Below, piece by piece: positions 35,320 through 48,802 of a stretch of DNA of 64,000 nucleotides. The first letter of the stretch is position 1. Each line of letters starts with the position of its first letter. A model generated the notes under the pieces. That model had not been told where the DNA came from. It was given only the letters and a program-made list of their open reading frames with translations, and made no database searches. The translations under genes and the position numbers were made by a program. The DNA is from Balanoglossus misakiensis (Eukaryota > Hemichordata): contig CM082585.2 of assembly GCA_040954595.2 (NCBI GenBank), positions 4,464,001 to 4,528,000 on the forward strand, written 5' to 3'.

Positions 35320-35662
35320 ATGTTGGCGCTGGCTGTATTGTTCTCTGTGCTTTTCACTACCACACTGGCGGGACGTGAGTCTAATCAAACACACCCATTA
35401 AGTCAACAATTGTCCGTCTGTCTGTCTGTTTGTCTGCCTGCCTGCCTGCCTGTCTGTCTGTCTGTCCGTATGTATGTATGTATGTATGTATGTATGTATG
35501 TATGTATGTATGTATGTATGTATGTATGTATGTATGTATGTATGTATGTATGTATGTATGTATGTATGTATGTATGTATGTATGTATGTATGTATGTATG
35601 TATGTATGTATGTATGTATGTATGTATGTATGTATGTATGTATGTATGTATGTATGTGTGTA

Positions 35663-35697
<35 letters not shown>

Positions 35698-35869
35698 ATG
35701 TATGTTTTGTATGTATGTATGTATGTATGTATGTATGTATGTATGTATGTATGTATGTATGTATGTATGTATGTATGTATGTATGTATGTATGTATGTAT
35801 GTATGTATGTATGTATGTATGTATGTATGTATGTATGTATGTATGTATGTGTGTGTGTCTGTGTGTGTG

Positions 35870-35903
<34 letters not shown>

Positions 35904-37118
35904 TTAATATTTTTATTTGCAGCCTGCCAGTCGGGATGGGAAAAGTTCGGCGGTAGTTGTTACTTTGGATATATACATCTAATGTACACATATGAAGAGG
36001 CCAAGACTGTATGTGAAGGCATGAATAGCACGCTCGCAATCATTGATAACGCCGAGGAGAACCTATTCTTGAAAGGTCAGATCACTACAAATGGGCGACA
36101 GCAAGCCGGAGAGAGAGAGGGGGGAAGATGGATAGGGTGGGTGCATGGAGGGAGGGGTGGGAGGGAGTCAGTGAGGGGAGAGTAGGATGGAGGGAGGGAG
36201 AGAGGTGGGAGAGAGTATGTTTGTGTGTCTGTGTGAGGGGATTCGGTGAAACGTTTAATGCAATAGCGTAATATATTTTGAAGCAGATACGCAGAATTAT
36301 ATGGACGTTCCGGTGACAACTCTGATCTTTTCCTATTAACCAGGGTACACCCAAAACAGGTTTCACATCTGGTTTGGATTAAACGACAACGATACGGAAG
36401 GGAACTATGTTTGGGAAGACGGATCTCCGGTAAGCTGCCGTGTGATTACATGTGTAAACTTTTCTTTTGCACGGTTCAACTTCAACGTGCCTGAGTGGAC
36501 AGTCGTCGTGTCACGCTAAATTACAAAGCGTATACGAATAAGCCATGATTATGGGGGTCTTCGCCATGATTTGACTAACAAAATGCCTGGTTCAACCTCA
36601 ATCAATATATATTGCATATTTCCACGATATATGAGCTTTTGTTATTACATATTGTAGTTACAAAGTAGTTACGACACTGCACATATAATGTTATATTTCT
36701 GGCATTACCACAAGTGTACGAATATTGATTTCACAGAGAACTGCCTTTGAGACATTTGTGTTATCTTAATACATAGCTAACTTGCCTGTTATATTAATGA
36801 ATAAATGCAGAGAAATAATCGGTACTAATGCAGTTACTGAATAATATTTTTGCCTTAGAAACGTTATACTGCCATTTACTAATATCATCTAGACATTCTC
36901 AGTCTTCATGAAATCCGTTTACATATTAGAATTTATAACAATTTGCCTTTGATTTTTTTCCATAGTTGTCATACAGCAATTGGAATCAAGGCCAGCCAGA
37001 CAATCACGATAACAACGAGCACTGCATCCACTTTGTGTCCAACTCAGACGGAAGATGGAACGATCTGCCGTGTTCCAGACGTTTAGGCTTTATCTGCGAA
37101 CGAAGCGCCCGTCAGTAG
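35320..37118 (+). CDS. Secreted single-domain C-type lectin with QPD and WND motifs
   Basis: Four exons, 35320-35374, 35923-36075, 36344-36429 and 36966-37118, give 148 residues. Exon 1 is a signal peptide (MLALAVLFSVLFTTTLAG). The CTLD has the long form (CQSGWEKF, GSCYF), IWFGLND, and in exon 4 QPD and WND. QPD predicts galactose-type binding, and WND plus QPD predict a usable calcium site. Exon sizes 55, 153 and 86 and their phases equal those of the three CTLD-F5/8C genes, so all four share a common CTLD gene structure. This one ends directly after the CTLD (ICERSARQ, stop). AATAAA follows at 37254. Intron 1 is dominated by a TATG microsatellite. Confidence 0.88.
35418..35905 (+). repeat. 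Very long compound tetranucleotide microsatellite
   Basis: A CTGT/CTGC run leads into about 400 bp of nearly pure TATG (35467-35849), interrupted by a GTGTGT patch and one TTTTG. A CTGT and CTAT run then ends close to the exon-2 acceptor. It lies wholly inside intron 1 of the lectin gene. The long MYVC-type ORFs it yields are artefacts. Confidence 0.97.
36094..36240 (+). repeat. GA/GGGA-rich purine tract
   Basis: Strongly purine-skewed low-complexity DNA in intron 2 of the CTLD-only lectin gene. Confidence 0.8.
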
Positions 37119-37357
37119 CCACATTGTTGTACGCCAAAACTAAACAGATATACATAATGAATTGTTGATAATTTACTTTGTCGAAGACTTGGCATGTGCC
37201 CCTTATTTGCTCTGTTTTATGTTTAGCTTCAGATATTTTCTTTAAATGATGGCAATAAAATCAAGGCCTTGACGCCGTCGAAAAGCAGTCATTTGTAGTG
37301 GCATCTGAATATCTTGAACACTTTCTCCAGTCTCTTGAGTACATAAATCATTAAGCA

Positions 37358-37506
<149 letters not shown>

Positions 37507-37695
37507 CTTCTTCAGTCGTACTAGACTGATTTCCAATTAAGGTGGCAAGTAAAATAAATAAAACAAATAAAGTAAAACAATGAAATACACAACACCAAAA
37601 TAAATACACACGTTTAAAACTTCAACAAACACTGTGAAAGAAGTAACAATAGCCACATGCTAATGAATCAAAGATGACTAAAGCGAGTATATTAA

Positions 37696-37909
37696 AGGGA
37701 CAAAGTCTCTCTCCACCCTTTTTCCATTAATTATGTTTGATACAGGACACCATTTATGCTATTCTACACGTGGATATATAGTGAATCAACGTTCAACCGA
37801 ACACAACTTCCATCCCGTTTGGAGGATATGAGAGTAAAAATCTCGCCCAAATGAATAAATGGTAAACACCGATTATTCATTTCTCGTGATAGAGAAAGAC
37901 TTTGTCCCT
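37696..37909. mobile_element. TTAA foldback MITE, copy 3, internally deleted
   Basis: It has the AGGGACAAAG ends and TTAA flanks of the 346-bp family but only 214 bp, having lost most of the right inner arm. Confidence 0.9.
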
Positions 37910-37913
37910 TTAA

Positions 37914-38616
37914 AGCCCCAACAGCCGCCACGTTTAGCATATTTTTGATAAATAAGATTATTTAATCTTCTCCTTATCCTCAGTCGACAAATGAAATATC
38001 TGGGGATTCTAACACCCGTGTTGTAAACTCTTGGAATGGGCTGTTGAATAAGCGGGTGCGACACCTGTTTATTATTTAATTTATTCATTTTTAAATACAA
38101 AGCCACAATTAGAGGTGGATAATATGTCTGTGTATTCCCGTCAGTTAACTCATTTAAAAGAATCATTCTAAGTTTGAAACAATGTTTGCTATTTTGAAAA
38201 CAATACAAAACGTGGAAGCTATTTGAAACAATAATACAATGAAGTATACTCAGTAAAACAATCAAAATGGAGGCTATTTAGACACCACGAGCCGACTTCC
38301 TTATCACAGCGCCAGCTAGTGGTAGAATTAGTGTAGGTAACCGTAACCTGAAGGCTAGCACACGTACAAATAAAGCCAGGGAACATGTGTTCGTCTCTCA
38401 CGGTTTGGAATGTATAGGGAGACATGTATCTTACATACATGTATCTATGACTCAAAACATAGGGAATGTTCAGTTTAATTAATGCAAATGTTAGTTACAT
38501 TGTCCTATCTTCCTAGTGACCACAACTGAATGTGCCAAGATGCATGTGGTTGAAATTGTCATTTATGTTTCTACTTAATATTTCCATTGTGTGAGCCGAG
38601 GTAGAATCCTCAGTTA
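37914..38616. other. Intergenic, no gene seen
   Basis: AT-rich DNA between two transposons. ORFs on the minus strand show no recognisable domain. Confidence 0.5.
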
Positions 38617-39390
38617 GGCTGCATTCACAAACACCTCTGGAGGGGGGGGCGGGAGAATTCAATTTTTTTTACCGCTAATTTTCACATGCCCCCTGTACAC
38701 AGCCGAAATATTTTCAAATCCCCCCTTCCAAACTGCCAAAATTTTGAAATCCCCCCCCCCCCATTTTCTTTCACAGAGCAAAACACATCACCTATCTTGT
38801 AAAAAAAGAAAAACAGCGCTCCCATGAAAAGAATTTGAAACTAGTGTTTCCCCTCATCAGTGGGTATTAAAACTGAACATTGTTTTTATTTTTTAAGTAT
38901 TTGTATTTGTGTTGGGAGACATTGTAAACCGAGAAGTGAAGGGGGTGGATTTGGGAGGGGGTGTCCCCCACCCATGTTAGAAAATTTTACACAATACAGA
39001 GTTCAAAACTGCATTTAATGAACCCAAAAGCAAATTTAACTCAACTACCGGTATGTTGGGGAGGACAAATTTAACCGTCACCGCTCAAAGTTATCATGGG
39101 GTGGGGGCAAGTCCCCTGACCTGGGACACTAGATAAAGCAGTCAATGATTGAAGGGTGTTGATGAATGGAGGGGTGGGTGTGGGAGGGGGTGTCCCCCTC
39201 CCACATTAGAAAATTTTGTAAAATAAAGGGCGCGAAACTGCATTTTTGTGGACTCAAAATAAATATTTAGTCGTCAAAGTTTTTAAGTCCCCCCTTTCAG
39301 TCCCTAAATTATTTCAAATCCCCCCCCCTTACATACCCTCAATTTTTTTCAAATCCCCCCCCCCCTCCAGAGGTGTTTGTGAATGCAGCC
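38617..39390. mobile_element. 774-bp Harbinger-like non-autonomous element
   Basis: The ends GGCTGCATTCACAAACACCT and its exact complement are flanked by TTA on both sides, the target size of PIF/Harbinger elements. Just inside the ends are long G or C homopolymers. No transposase is seen. A second, one-ended inverted copy lies at 45039-45553. Confidence 0.82.
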
Positions 39391-39510
39391 TTACTATTGA
39401 ATATTCAGTTGTGTGTTGTTGAAGCAATGACAACAGAGTGATCGTACTATCCCCATTGGGCTAACACTAGTTGACTTTAGCTTCGGAATTTAATCTCAGT
39501 CCCTCTCTTA

Positions 39511-39612
39511 GTCTGGTCCCCTGTCCCAATCCCAGCGCTGACTGCGCTACGCTGAAGGGAGATTCCTTCAGCGAGGCGCAGCCAGCGGTGGGATTGGGGC
39601 AGAGGACCAGAC
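39511..39612. mobile_element. 102-bp TA-flanked MITE
   Basis: An almost complete palindrome with ends GTCTGGTCCC / GGACCAGAC flanked by TA. The same family as 7702-7950 reduced to its two arms. Confidence 0.88.
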
Positions 39613-40213
39613 TATCCCTCTCTGACACTGATAATTATTTGAATCAGTGGCTTAATGACGGCAAAACATGTCATTGCTACTAACCGTTTTGATGATAGAC
39701 TGACAATTGTACACGGATTAAATATTTTGTAACCCGACTACTCTTTAATTGTTTGTATTCTGATATTTACCAGTGTCATTGTGTGGTTTTTGTTGGTCAA
39801 TAAACAACTGAAACTGTCCAAATTTTGGAATGAACTTTGATCCAATTCTCCCCACTACAACATTCTATATACAGACTTTAAAAACTAAAAATGATTAGGA
39901 ATGGGATACATGAACATTTTTGAGGGTCAAAATCTCGCCCTCTGAGATATTAATGCCTTTATATTGGATATATACCAGTACCAAATTCCATCGCAAATCT
40001 TGAAATCAAGTGAATACTGAATTCACGTGGAAGGTCTGACTTCGCTAGTGCTGAGACACATTTTGAAACCACCGTTTTTAATATTGTTTCAATGCTTGCA
40101 GTTGAGTTTGAAGTTTACTGGTGCGGGCGGAGACGAAGTTGTTGTCCGTTTAAGAGAAGTTGACCGGCCTGTCACGTACATGTCCCTGCAACGAAAGCCC
40201 CTCTCAGTCCTTT

Positions 40214-40227
40214 CCGCCAGGTGGCGC
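40214..40227 (+). promoter_or_regulatory. CTCF-like site upstream of zinc-finger module 1
   Basis: CCGCCAGGTGGCGC fits the conserved animal CTCF core (CCnCnAGGnGGCGC) and lies 37 bp before the ATG. The same 14 bases occur at the same place in modules 2 and 3. Confidence 0.5.
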
Positions 40228-40263
40228 CATTCACTGACCTGATGACCTTTGACCCTAGTTAAA

Positions 40264-42160
<1,897 letters not shown>

Positions 42161-42333
42161 AGGAACATACAAATGAAAGACCATATTCTTGAAATGCATG
42201 TGGGAAGACATTTACATCAGGAGGCCATTTCCAACAACACATATATAAGGTCCAGAACAAGAAATTCCATTTCACTCTAAGAGTCTTTGAATCAAAAGTT
42301 TTCTGGTAATTATAAAACTCAGAATCCCCATAA

Positions 42334-42624
42334 AGCGGGCAGCTCGTCTCACGCGCATGCGCGTAACTTCCCAGCAAATTTTCCTGTTCGATGCATTCAA
42401 ATGGTGGACTGCCTCCGCTTCCTTCCATATTTCATTCGCACCGTATAAGTAGATTCTGGTTTTGTCCCTCCTTTTCACCCAAGCTAGTGTCTTTTCCCGA
42501 TCTCTGACACAGATTATGGTTGTTGCCATCTTGTGTGAGCACTGCCTTATGGGATTGACTGTTCACTAAACGTCTGTAACCAGCGGCTACAGTTGGAACA
42601 TGCGTGTGAGACGAGCTACGCGCT
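42334..42624. mobile_element. ~290-bp TTAA-flanked MITE (module 1 copy)
   Basis: The ends contain the inverted motif GCTCGTCTCAC / GTGAGACGAGC. The right flank is TTAA, while the left has mutated to ATAA. The counterpart in module 2 (51952-52233) has TTAA on both sides, so the insertion predates the module duplication. Confidence 0.85.
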
Positions 42625-43146
42625 TTAAACTAAGCATATTTTTTTCCAGAAAGCTTAGATATAGAGGGGAACATTTTGGTTACTTCAGTGTGACAAGCAA
42701 TATAAATAACCTTCCTGAAACTAGATATTCTACTTGAATTTCTGTGAATGCAAGCTTTTGTAACTGTAATACAAATTGTGCCTGGGATGTTTTTCAGCCC
42801 CTTCTGAGTTGTAAATTTACCCTGTGGTCTATCAATTTGCTCCCCAAAAAATCTAGATAAAAAATACTGTAATATTGTGTCAATTGCTGCGGCAAAGTTC
42901 AATAGGCAGGGGTGAAAACTGAACTCTATAGGTGCTGCCAAAGACAGTGACACTCTTCATCACACTTCGTTACTCGAAGTTACTTTGTTTACTTTGTTAC
43001 TTTGTTACATTGTTTTGGGTATTTCCACCAAAGATTGTTGATTAGAGACAGAAAATGTGTGATTTTGGCTTGAATATATTCAATCTGACTTTGAAGTATT
43101 CACTATTGGTAAGGATATCATCCATAATGAGTAGGATAGGGCTTAA

Positions 43147-43479
43147 AGGGACTCTCTCTTGCTGCCCCTTTTCCATGTTTGATACAAGATACCGTTTATG
43201 TTATTCTACATGTGGATGTATAGTGAATCAACTTTCGTCCACAAACAACTTCCATCCTGTTTGTAGGATATGAGAGTAAAAATCTCACCAAAATGAATGG
43301 GTAAACACCGATTATTCATTTTGGCGAGTTTTTTCACTCTCATGTCTCCAAGTGGGATAGAAGTTGTGTGTGGTTGAACGTTGATTCACTATATATCCAC
43401 ATGTAGAATAACATAAATGGTGTCTTGTATCAAACATAATTAATAGAAACAAGGACAATGAAAGAGAGATTTTGTCCCT
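43147..43479. mobile_element. TTAA foldback MITE, copy 4
   Basis: Flanked by TTAA, with an AGGGACTCTCTC left end that lacks the CAAAGT bases still present at its right end. Shared with module 2 at the same position (52772). Confidence 0.9.
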
Positions 43480-44331
43480 TTAAGTCTTTAGATTGTACAC
43501 CAGAAATGTATATGAATTCCATGTTCTACCAAGTGAATTGGGATGTTTATTGTTATCACATTAACAGTTGAAACGAATGTGTATTTGGAAAGGGCTGAAC
43601 TACCATCAGAAGAATTGTTAACTGTTCACATTTTTGATCAATTCTTACAAGTGTATTTTGTGTTTTTGTTGTCAGGCCAATAAACAGTCAAAACTTGTTG
43701 AATTTTTGGAGTTAGCTTCCTGCCTCCTTCAATTTTTTTTTTAATCTGTAGTTCTGTATGAAAAAGATTTTGATTGATGTAGGCCCATAAGGAACCCAAT
43801 TCATCCAAAACATAGACATGTTTCCGACTACTCTTTTATTGTTTGTATTCTGATCTTTACGAGTGTCATTGTGTGGTTTTTTGTTGGTCAATAAACAACT
43901 GAAACTGTCCAAATTCTGGAATGACCTTTGATCCAATTCCCTCCACTACAATATTCTATATACAGACTTTAAAAACTAAAAATGGTTAGAAATGGGATAC
44001 ATGAACATTTTTGAGGGTCAACATCTCGCCCTCTGAGATATTAATGCCTTTATATTGGACAGATATACCAGTACCAAATTCCATCGCAAATCTTGAAAAC
44101 AAGTGAATACTGAGAATACACGTGGAAAGTCTGACTTCGCTAGTGCTGAGACACATTTTGAAACCATCGTTTTTAATATTGTTTCAATACTTGCAGTTGA
44201 GTTTGAAGTTTACTGGTGCGGGCGGAGACGACGTTGTTGTCCGTCTATAGGAAGTTGACCGGCCTTTCATGTATTACGTACATGTCCGGGTCACATTCCA
44301 ACGAAAGAACGAAAGCCCCTCCCAGCCCTTT

Positions 44332-44345
44332 CCGCCAGGTGGCGC
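44332..44345 (+). promoter_or_regulatory. CTCF-like site upstream of zinc-finger module 2
   Basis: The same CCGCCAGGTGGCGC core, followed here by TATT, 29 bp before the ATG. Confidence 0.5.
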
Positions 44346-44971
44346 TATTCACTGACCTTTGACCCTAGTTAAAATGGCGGAAACTGACATGCTGCAGACT
44401 AGTCTCGGTTACCCAGAGCCCTCTGCTTCTTCCGTTAGGCACTCCAGAAAGAGGGTCTGGGGAAACCCGGTAGACAAACCGTCAGGCGGAATCGGGACAG
44501 CTGCGATGCATGACGGGAGATTAATATTCGATACGATATTATGATATGTCGATATTAGAAAACTATTTACCGAACTTCTCTCTCTCTTTTCAATTTGTAT
44601 ACAGTTTTAGCAGGTCTAGCACTTCTCAGCATGTTTTCTTTATCGTATGTCATACATGTCGGCCGTGGGTTCGGATAGGGTAAGTGCGCGAGTCGAAGAG
44701 TTCCTGCCCAGCTACCATGTGGGCAGTGGTGAGGCTTATCCCTGGGGAGGCAGCTGACGTAAGGTCGCGTGTTGATGACATGACCCAAGGTCATCTATCA
44801 TCCACCGAGAGCGCATGTGCAGCTACAGTGTACATACGGAGAAAGTACGGTGTTTTGGTGTGGGAGGCACATATAATTAGATTTTTTACTACACTTCGTG
44901 AAAATTAACTCAGGAAAGTAAATATAACAGTTTGCCTTTGTATCAATTACGGTACTGTGACAGGAGTGTCT

Positions 44972-45034
44972 GGCATGCTCCGATAGAAATTATGGAATGT
45001 TTGGTTAAAGTAACTGGATTACAACTTGATATAG
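44972..45034 (+). other. Exon-like fragment, plus-strand copy
   Basis: It reads WHAPIEIMECLVKVTGLQLD in frame and ends at a GTAAG donor-like sequence, into which a Harbinger-type element is inserted at TAA. It is the inverted counterpart of the exon repeated at 45597 and onward. Confidence 0.5.
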
Positions 45035-45038
45035 GTAA

Positions 45039-45553
45039 GGCTGCATTCACAAACACCTCTGGAGGGGGGGGGGGGCAGGAGAATTGAGGGGGGGATTTGA
45101 AAAAATTGAGGGTATGTAAGGGGGGGGATTTGAAATAATTTAGGGACTGAAAGGGGGGGACTTGAAAACTTTGACGACTAAATATTTATTTTGAGTCCAC
45201 AAAAATGCAGTTTCGCGCCCTTTATTTTACAACATTTTCTAATGGGGGAGGGGGACACCCCCTCCCACACCCACCCCCTCCATTCATCAACACCTTTCAA
45301 TCATTGATTGGTTTATCTAGTGTCCCAGGTCAGGGGACTTGCCCCAACCCCATGATAACTTTGAGCGGCGACGGTTAAATTTGTCCTCCCCAACATACCA
45401 GTAGTTGAGTTAATTTGCTTTTGCCGGGTTCATTAAAATTCAGCTTTGAGCTCTGTATTTTATAAAATTTTCTTACGTGGGAGGGGACACCCCCTCCCAA
45501 ACCCATCCCCTTCAATTCTCGGTTTACAATGTCTCCCAACACAGAGTTATGGA
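45039..45553. mobile_element. One-ended copy of the Harbinger-like element
   Basis: Inverted relative to 38617-39390, with the GGCTGCATTCAC end and TAA before it. About 280 bp including the other end are missing. Contains a G13 run. Confidence 0.85.
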
Positions 45554-45560
45554 ATGATTA

Positions 45561-46286
45561 ATTTCCCCAGCCATCAACTCAAATTAGTTGACTTACCTAT
45601 ATCAAGTTGTAATCCAGTTACTTTAACCAAACATTCCATAATTTCTATCGGAGCATGCTTCCACCCACATGGCAGGAGTATTTTCCACCCACGTGGCAGG
45701 TCATCATCAAACCATGCTCTGAAATTTTTATCCACAATTACTTTCCCCAGCTATCAACTCAAATTAGTTTACTTACCTATATCAAGTTGTAATCCACTTA
45801 CTTTAACCAAACATTCCATAATTTCTATCAGAGCATGCTTCCACCCACATGGCAGGAGTATTTTCCACCCACGTGGTAGGTCATCATCAAACCATGCTCT
45901 GAAATTTTCATCCACGATTACTTTCCCCAGCTATCAACTCAAATTAGTTTACTTACCTATATCAAGTTGTAATCCACTTACTTTAACCAAACATTCTATA
46001 ATTTCTATCGGAGCATGCTTCCACCCACATGGCAGGAGTATTTTCCACCCACGTGGCAGGTCATCATCAAACCATGCTCTGAAGTTTTCATCCACGATTA
46101 CTTTCCCCAGCTATCAACTCAAATTAGTTTACTTACCTATATCAAGTTGTAATCCACTTACTTTAACCAAACATTCCATAATTTCTATCGGAACATGCTT
46201 CCACCCACATGGCAGGAGTATTTTCCACCCACGTGGTAGGTCATCATCAAACCATGCTCTGAAATTTTCATCCATGATTACTTTCT
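45561..46286 (-). repeat. Four 180-bp tandem units, each a 120-bp exon-like ORF plus 60-bp intron-like spacer
   Basis: The units repeat at 45561, 45741, 45921 and 46101. On the minus strand each reads ATTTCAGAG, then 120 bp open in one frame (AWFDDDLPRGWKI, then a CGWKHAPIEIMECLVK part), then GTAAGT. The first such exon is 45716-45597. It is symmetric (phase 1-1), so any number could be spliced in frame. Differences between units are mostly silent or conservative. The pattern of a GW pair followed by an LPCG segment weakly recalls the second half of MBD/TAM domains, which I cannot confirm. The array lies inside the MULE-like element. Confidence 0.7.
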
Positions 46287-48429
46287 CCTATAAAAATCAA
46301 AGATAAAGTTGCAACTCGCGGGGCTTTAATTGATAGAAAGATCAGAAGTTTTAAATAAATAAAAAAACTCGAGGATGGGAACGGAACAGTTACAATTTGA
46401 AAGTTCAACAATGCTGGTTTGGTAATTTGCTTAGCATAGCAACCAACAAGCATTTGTATGCAGACGTTACCAACAAAACGGCATTTGGATTTTCCGAAAT
46501 CACCCTTGACATATAACAAACTAGTTTTATAGTTCTACAGTATTATCGACTTCTCACCCATTATTCGATATAATGGCATATCGGCACCTACCAGCATCTT
46601 TCTTTTACAAATTTTAACTGGGGAGTTACATGGTATTGATTATCGAATAACAGCGGCTGCAGCTTGACATTATTACCATAAAATATTAGACTATTTAACA
46701 AAGACATACATGACACTCATTACCATTTAACATTTTACAATATGTTTTCACTTAGAAATTCAACGCTATAACAAACTCAAACCTTAGTTTCTGAATGATA
46801 ATTTGTATGATGTCAAATCAGGTGTTCGTCACGATCTCTCCTATGGCATAAGACAACTAGAGAGATTGGTCAGTTATTTTGTGATCAAATGACTTGCTAG
46901 AGACCTACTTCTACCTGTAGTAGACTCTAGACACAATCTTCATTTTTAGAACTTATTATCAATTTTCCCCATCATAGACGAAATGGCATGGTATATAGAC
47001 TATAGGGACCGATCATGGTGATTTTGATGATGGTAACAACAACAACAATACAACATAATACAATGCAATGCAATGTAATAATAATAACAATACAAAAACA
47101 ACAACGACGACGACAACAATAATAGTAATAATACTGATGATGATGATGATCATCATCATCATAATAATAATACCAAAGCCTCAAAAATGTTTACAGATAA
47201 AAACATAAAGTAAATACAATGACACTGCAATGAAAATATCTACCCGCAAAATAAAATCGAAATCGAACATCTTATTTTTTAAAAATTCATCACAGCAGAG
47301 TAAAAACAAAATTATAAAAGAAAACTTGTGGAGCGTTCCCATATCACAAGTAATTTATGTAAAAATGTCTATTCTAACCTAAAACATGCGCTAAAACAAA
47401 TGAAGTGGCTAGCACCCAAAAATAATAAAACATCAAAGTTTTAATCAACCATTTAAAGATTGTTAACAAAGTGTGTTTCAATGTCGTTAAACTTAGCCAC
47501 AATATGAGCTGTACAAGACTTTTTTTGCATTACAAAGTACAGTAATTCATTAAAATTGTCTTTTTGCTAATTGTAGATTAAAGAGACATACTATCTAAAA
47601 AAATGTCATGCTTAAAATTCAAATAGCAGCTATATTTCGTGGTTTACGTATCTTTGTTGTAGGATCGTACATCGTAATCGTATTATGTTGGTTGGGGTAT
47701 GAACAGAAACGACTACGTTAACATTTCACATTGAGGGCGTTCTCCACATGCTACCCCCCCCCCCTCCCTCCGCCGCTCGCTCGCTCGCTCGCTCGCTCAC
47801 TTCGGACATCGTATACCACTGATACGATGGACCAACTGTCTTGTCATGATAAATCGTGTAAAGAACGCAGTAAACTGAATGCTACTTTATACAGTATACT
47901 ATAGTATTTCGAGTCAATTTCCCGATCCAGTATGCCTCCATAGGTGCCCCAAATTGAGAAAGATCGCGCGTTTTTCCGACGTTTAGTGTGCATCACATTC
48001 ACAACGATATTTTTGAAATCTAGGCTATATTTACCCAGATCGATTTTCATGAAGTAATTTCACATCTGCACGTCGTATGTTACAGTAAATAAGACGTTAG
48101 CATAGTGCGAACGTCGAAAGAAGAGTGCATGCGTTGGAATGCGGAACTACGTGACTATCTGTCACTCTCTCTTGCACTAACTGTGAAATTTCCGCAAATA
48201 ATGGTTTTTAAATTCTTTAGACACAACGAAATAACATTTCCGTGTAGTAATTTTAAGAACTGGAGGCTGTATTTTGCATGAAATAGTGCGAACGCGCAGA
48301 CTACGAATGCAAATGTGATCTGCGTCCCCTGGGATCCACCACAGCTCTGCTCACATGGTAGGAAGGCAGGTTCTCTCTGACGCGCGCACATACTATCTGT
48401 GGGTTCGCGCGCAGGACGTCGCCATTTTG
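46287..48429. other. Interior of the MULE-like element, no gene seen
   Basis: AT-rich DNA with compound AAC/AAT/GAC/GATG repeats at 47030-47175 and C-run plus CGCT repeats at 47752-47799. ORFs show no transposase or other domain. Confidence 0.6.
47030..47175 (+). repeat. Compound trinucleotide/tetranucleotide microsatellite
   Basis: Runs of AAC, ACAAT, AAT, GAC and GATGATG in series. Confidence 0.9.
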
Positions 48430-48802
48430 GAATATTAATCTCCCGTCATGCATCGCAGCTGTCCCGATTCCGCCTGACGGTTTGTCTACCGGGTTTCCCC
48501 AGACCCTCTTTCTGGAGTGCCTAACGGAAGAAGCAGAGGGCTCTGGGTAACCGAGACTAGCTGCAGACTAGATTGTGTCCGTGGACAACTGGAAACCGAA
48601 TGGACGCCACACCAATTTGCAACCACTTGACAAGTGCTAGTATGTATCTTTGTCCACATCTGTTCCTGCTGAGTTCGAAAGATAATGGTTTGCAGTAATT
48701 CGGTGACATTCGATCACTTTTTCGATAGTTCAATTAGTTGCTGCTGTTCCGTAGCTCTACCACTCCCCCCCCCCCCAGAAAAAAAAGAAACAACCTACAG
48801 CG

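Larger units (their letters stand above)
44400..48559. mobile_element. 4,160-bp MULE-like element with perfect 130-bp inverted ends
   Basis: The ends TAGTCTCGGTTACC / GGTAACCGAGACTA continue without a mismatch for 130 bp (44400-44529 and 48430-48559). The nine bases GCTGCAGAC flank both sides, matching the uninterrupted exon in modules 1 and 3. Long TIRs plus a 9-bp target duplication are typical of Mutator-like elements. No transposase domain was found. The interior instead holds a Harbinger fragment, an exon-like 180-bp tandem array, and compound microsatellites, as in gene-fragment-carrying MULEs. The perfect TIRs imply a recent insertion. Confidence 0.85.

Noticed and set aside
35320-36185. 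Long ORFs rich in MYVC repeats around the lectin signal exon
   Set aside because: They are translations of the TATG microsatellite. The signal-peptide frame and the CTLD frame differ, so intron retention would not join them.
45446-46306. 286-codon plus-strand ORF with four repeated blocks
   Set aside because: The 180-bp period is a multiple of three, so one open unit makes all units open. The minus strand offers a better exon-like reading with splice signals.
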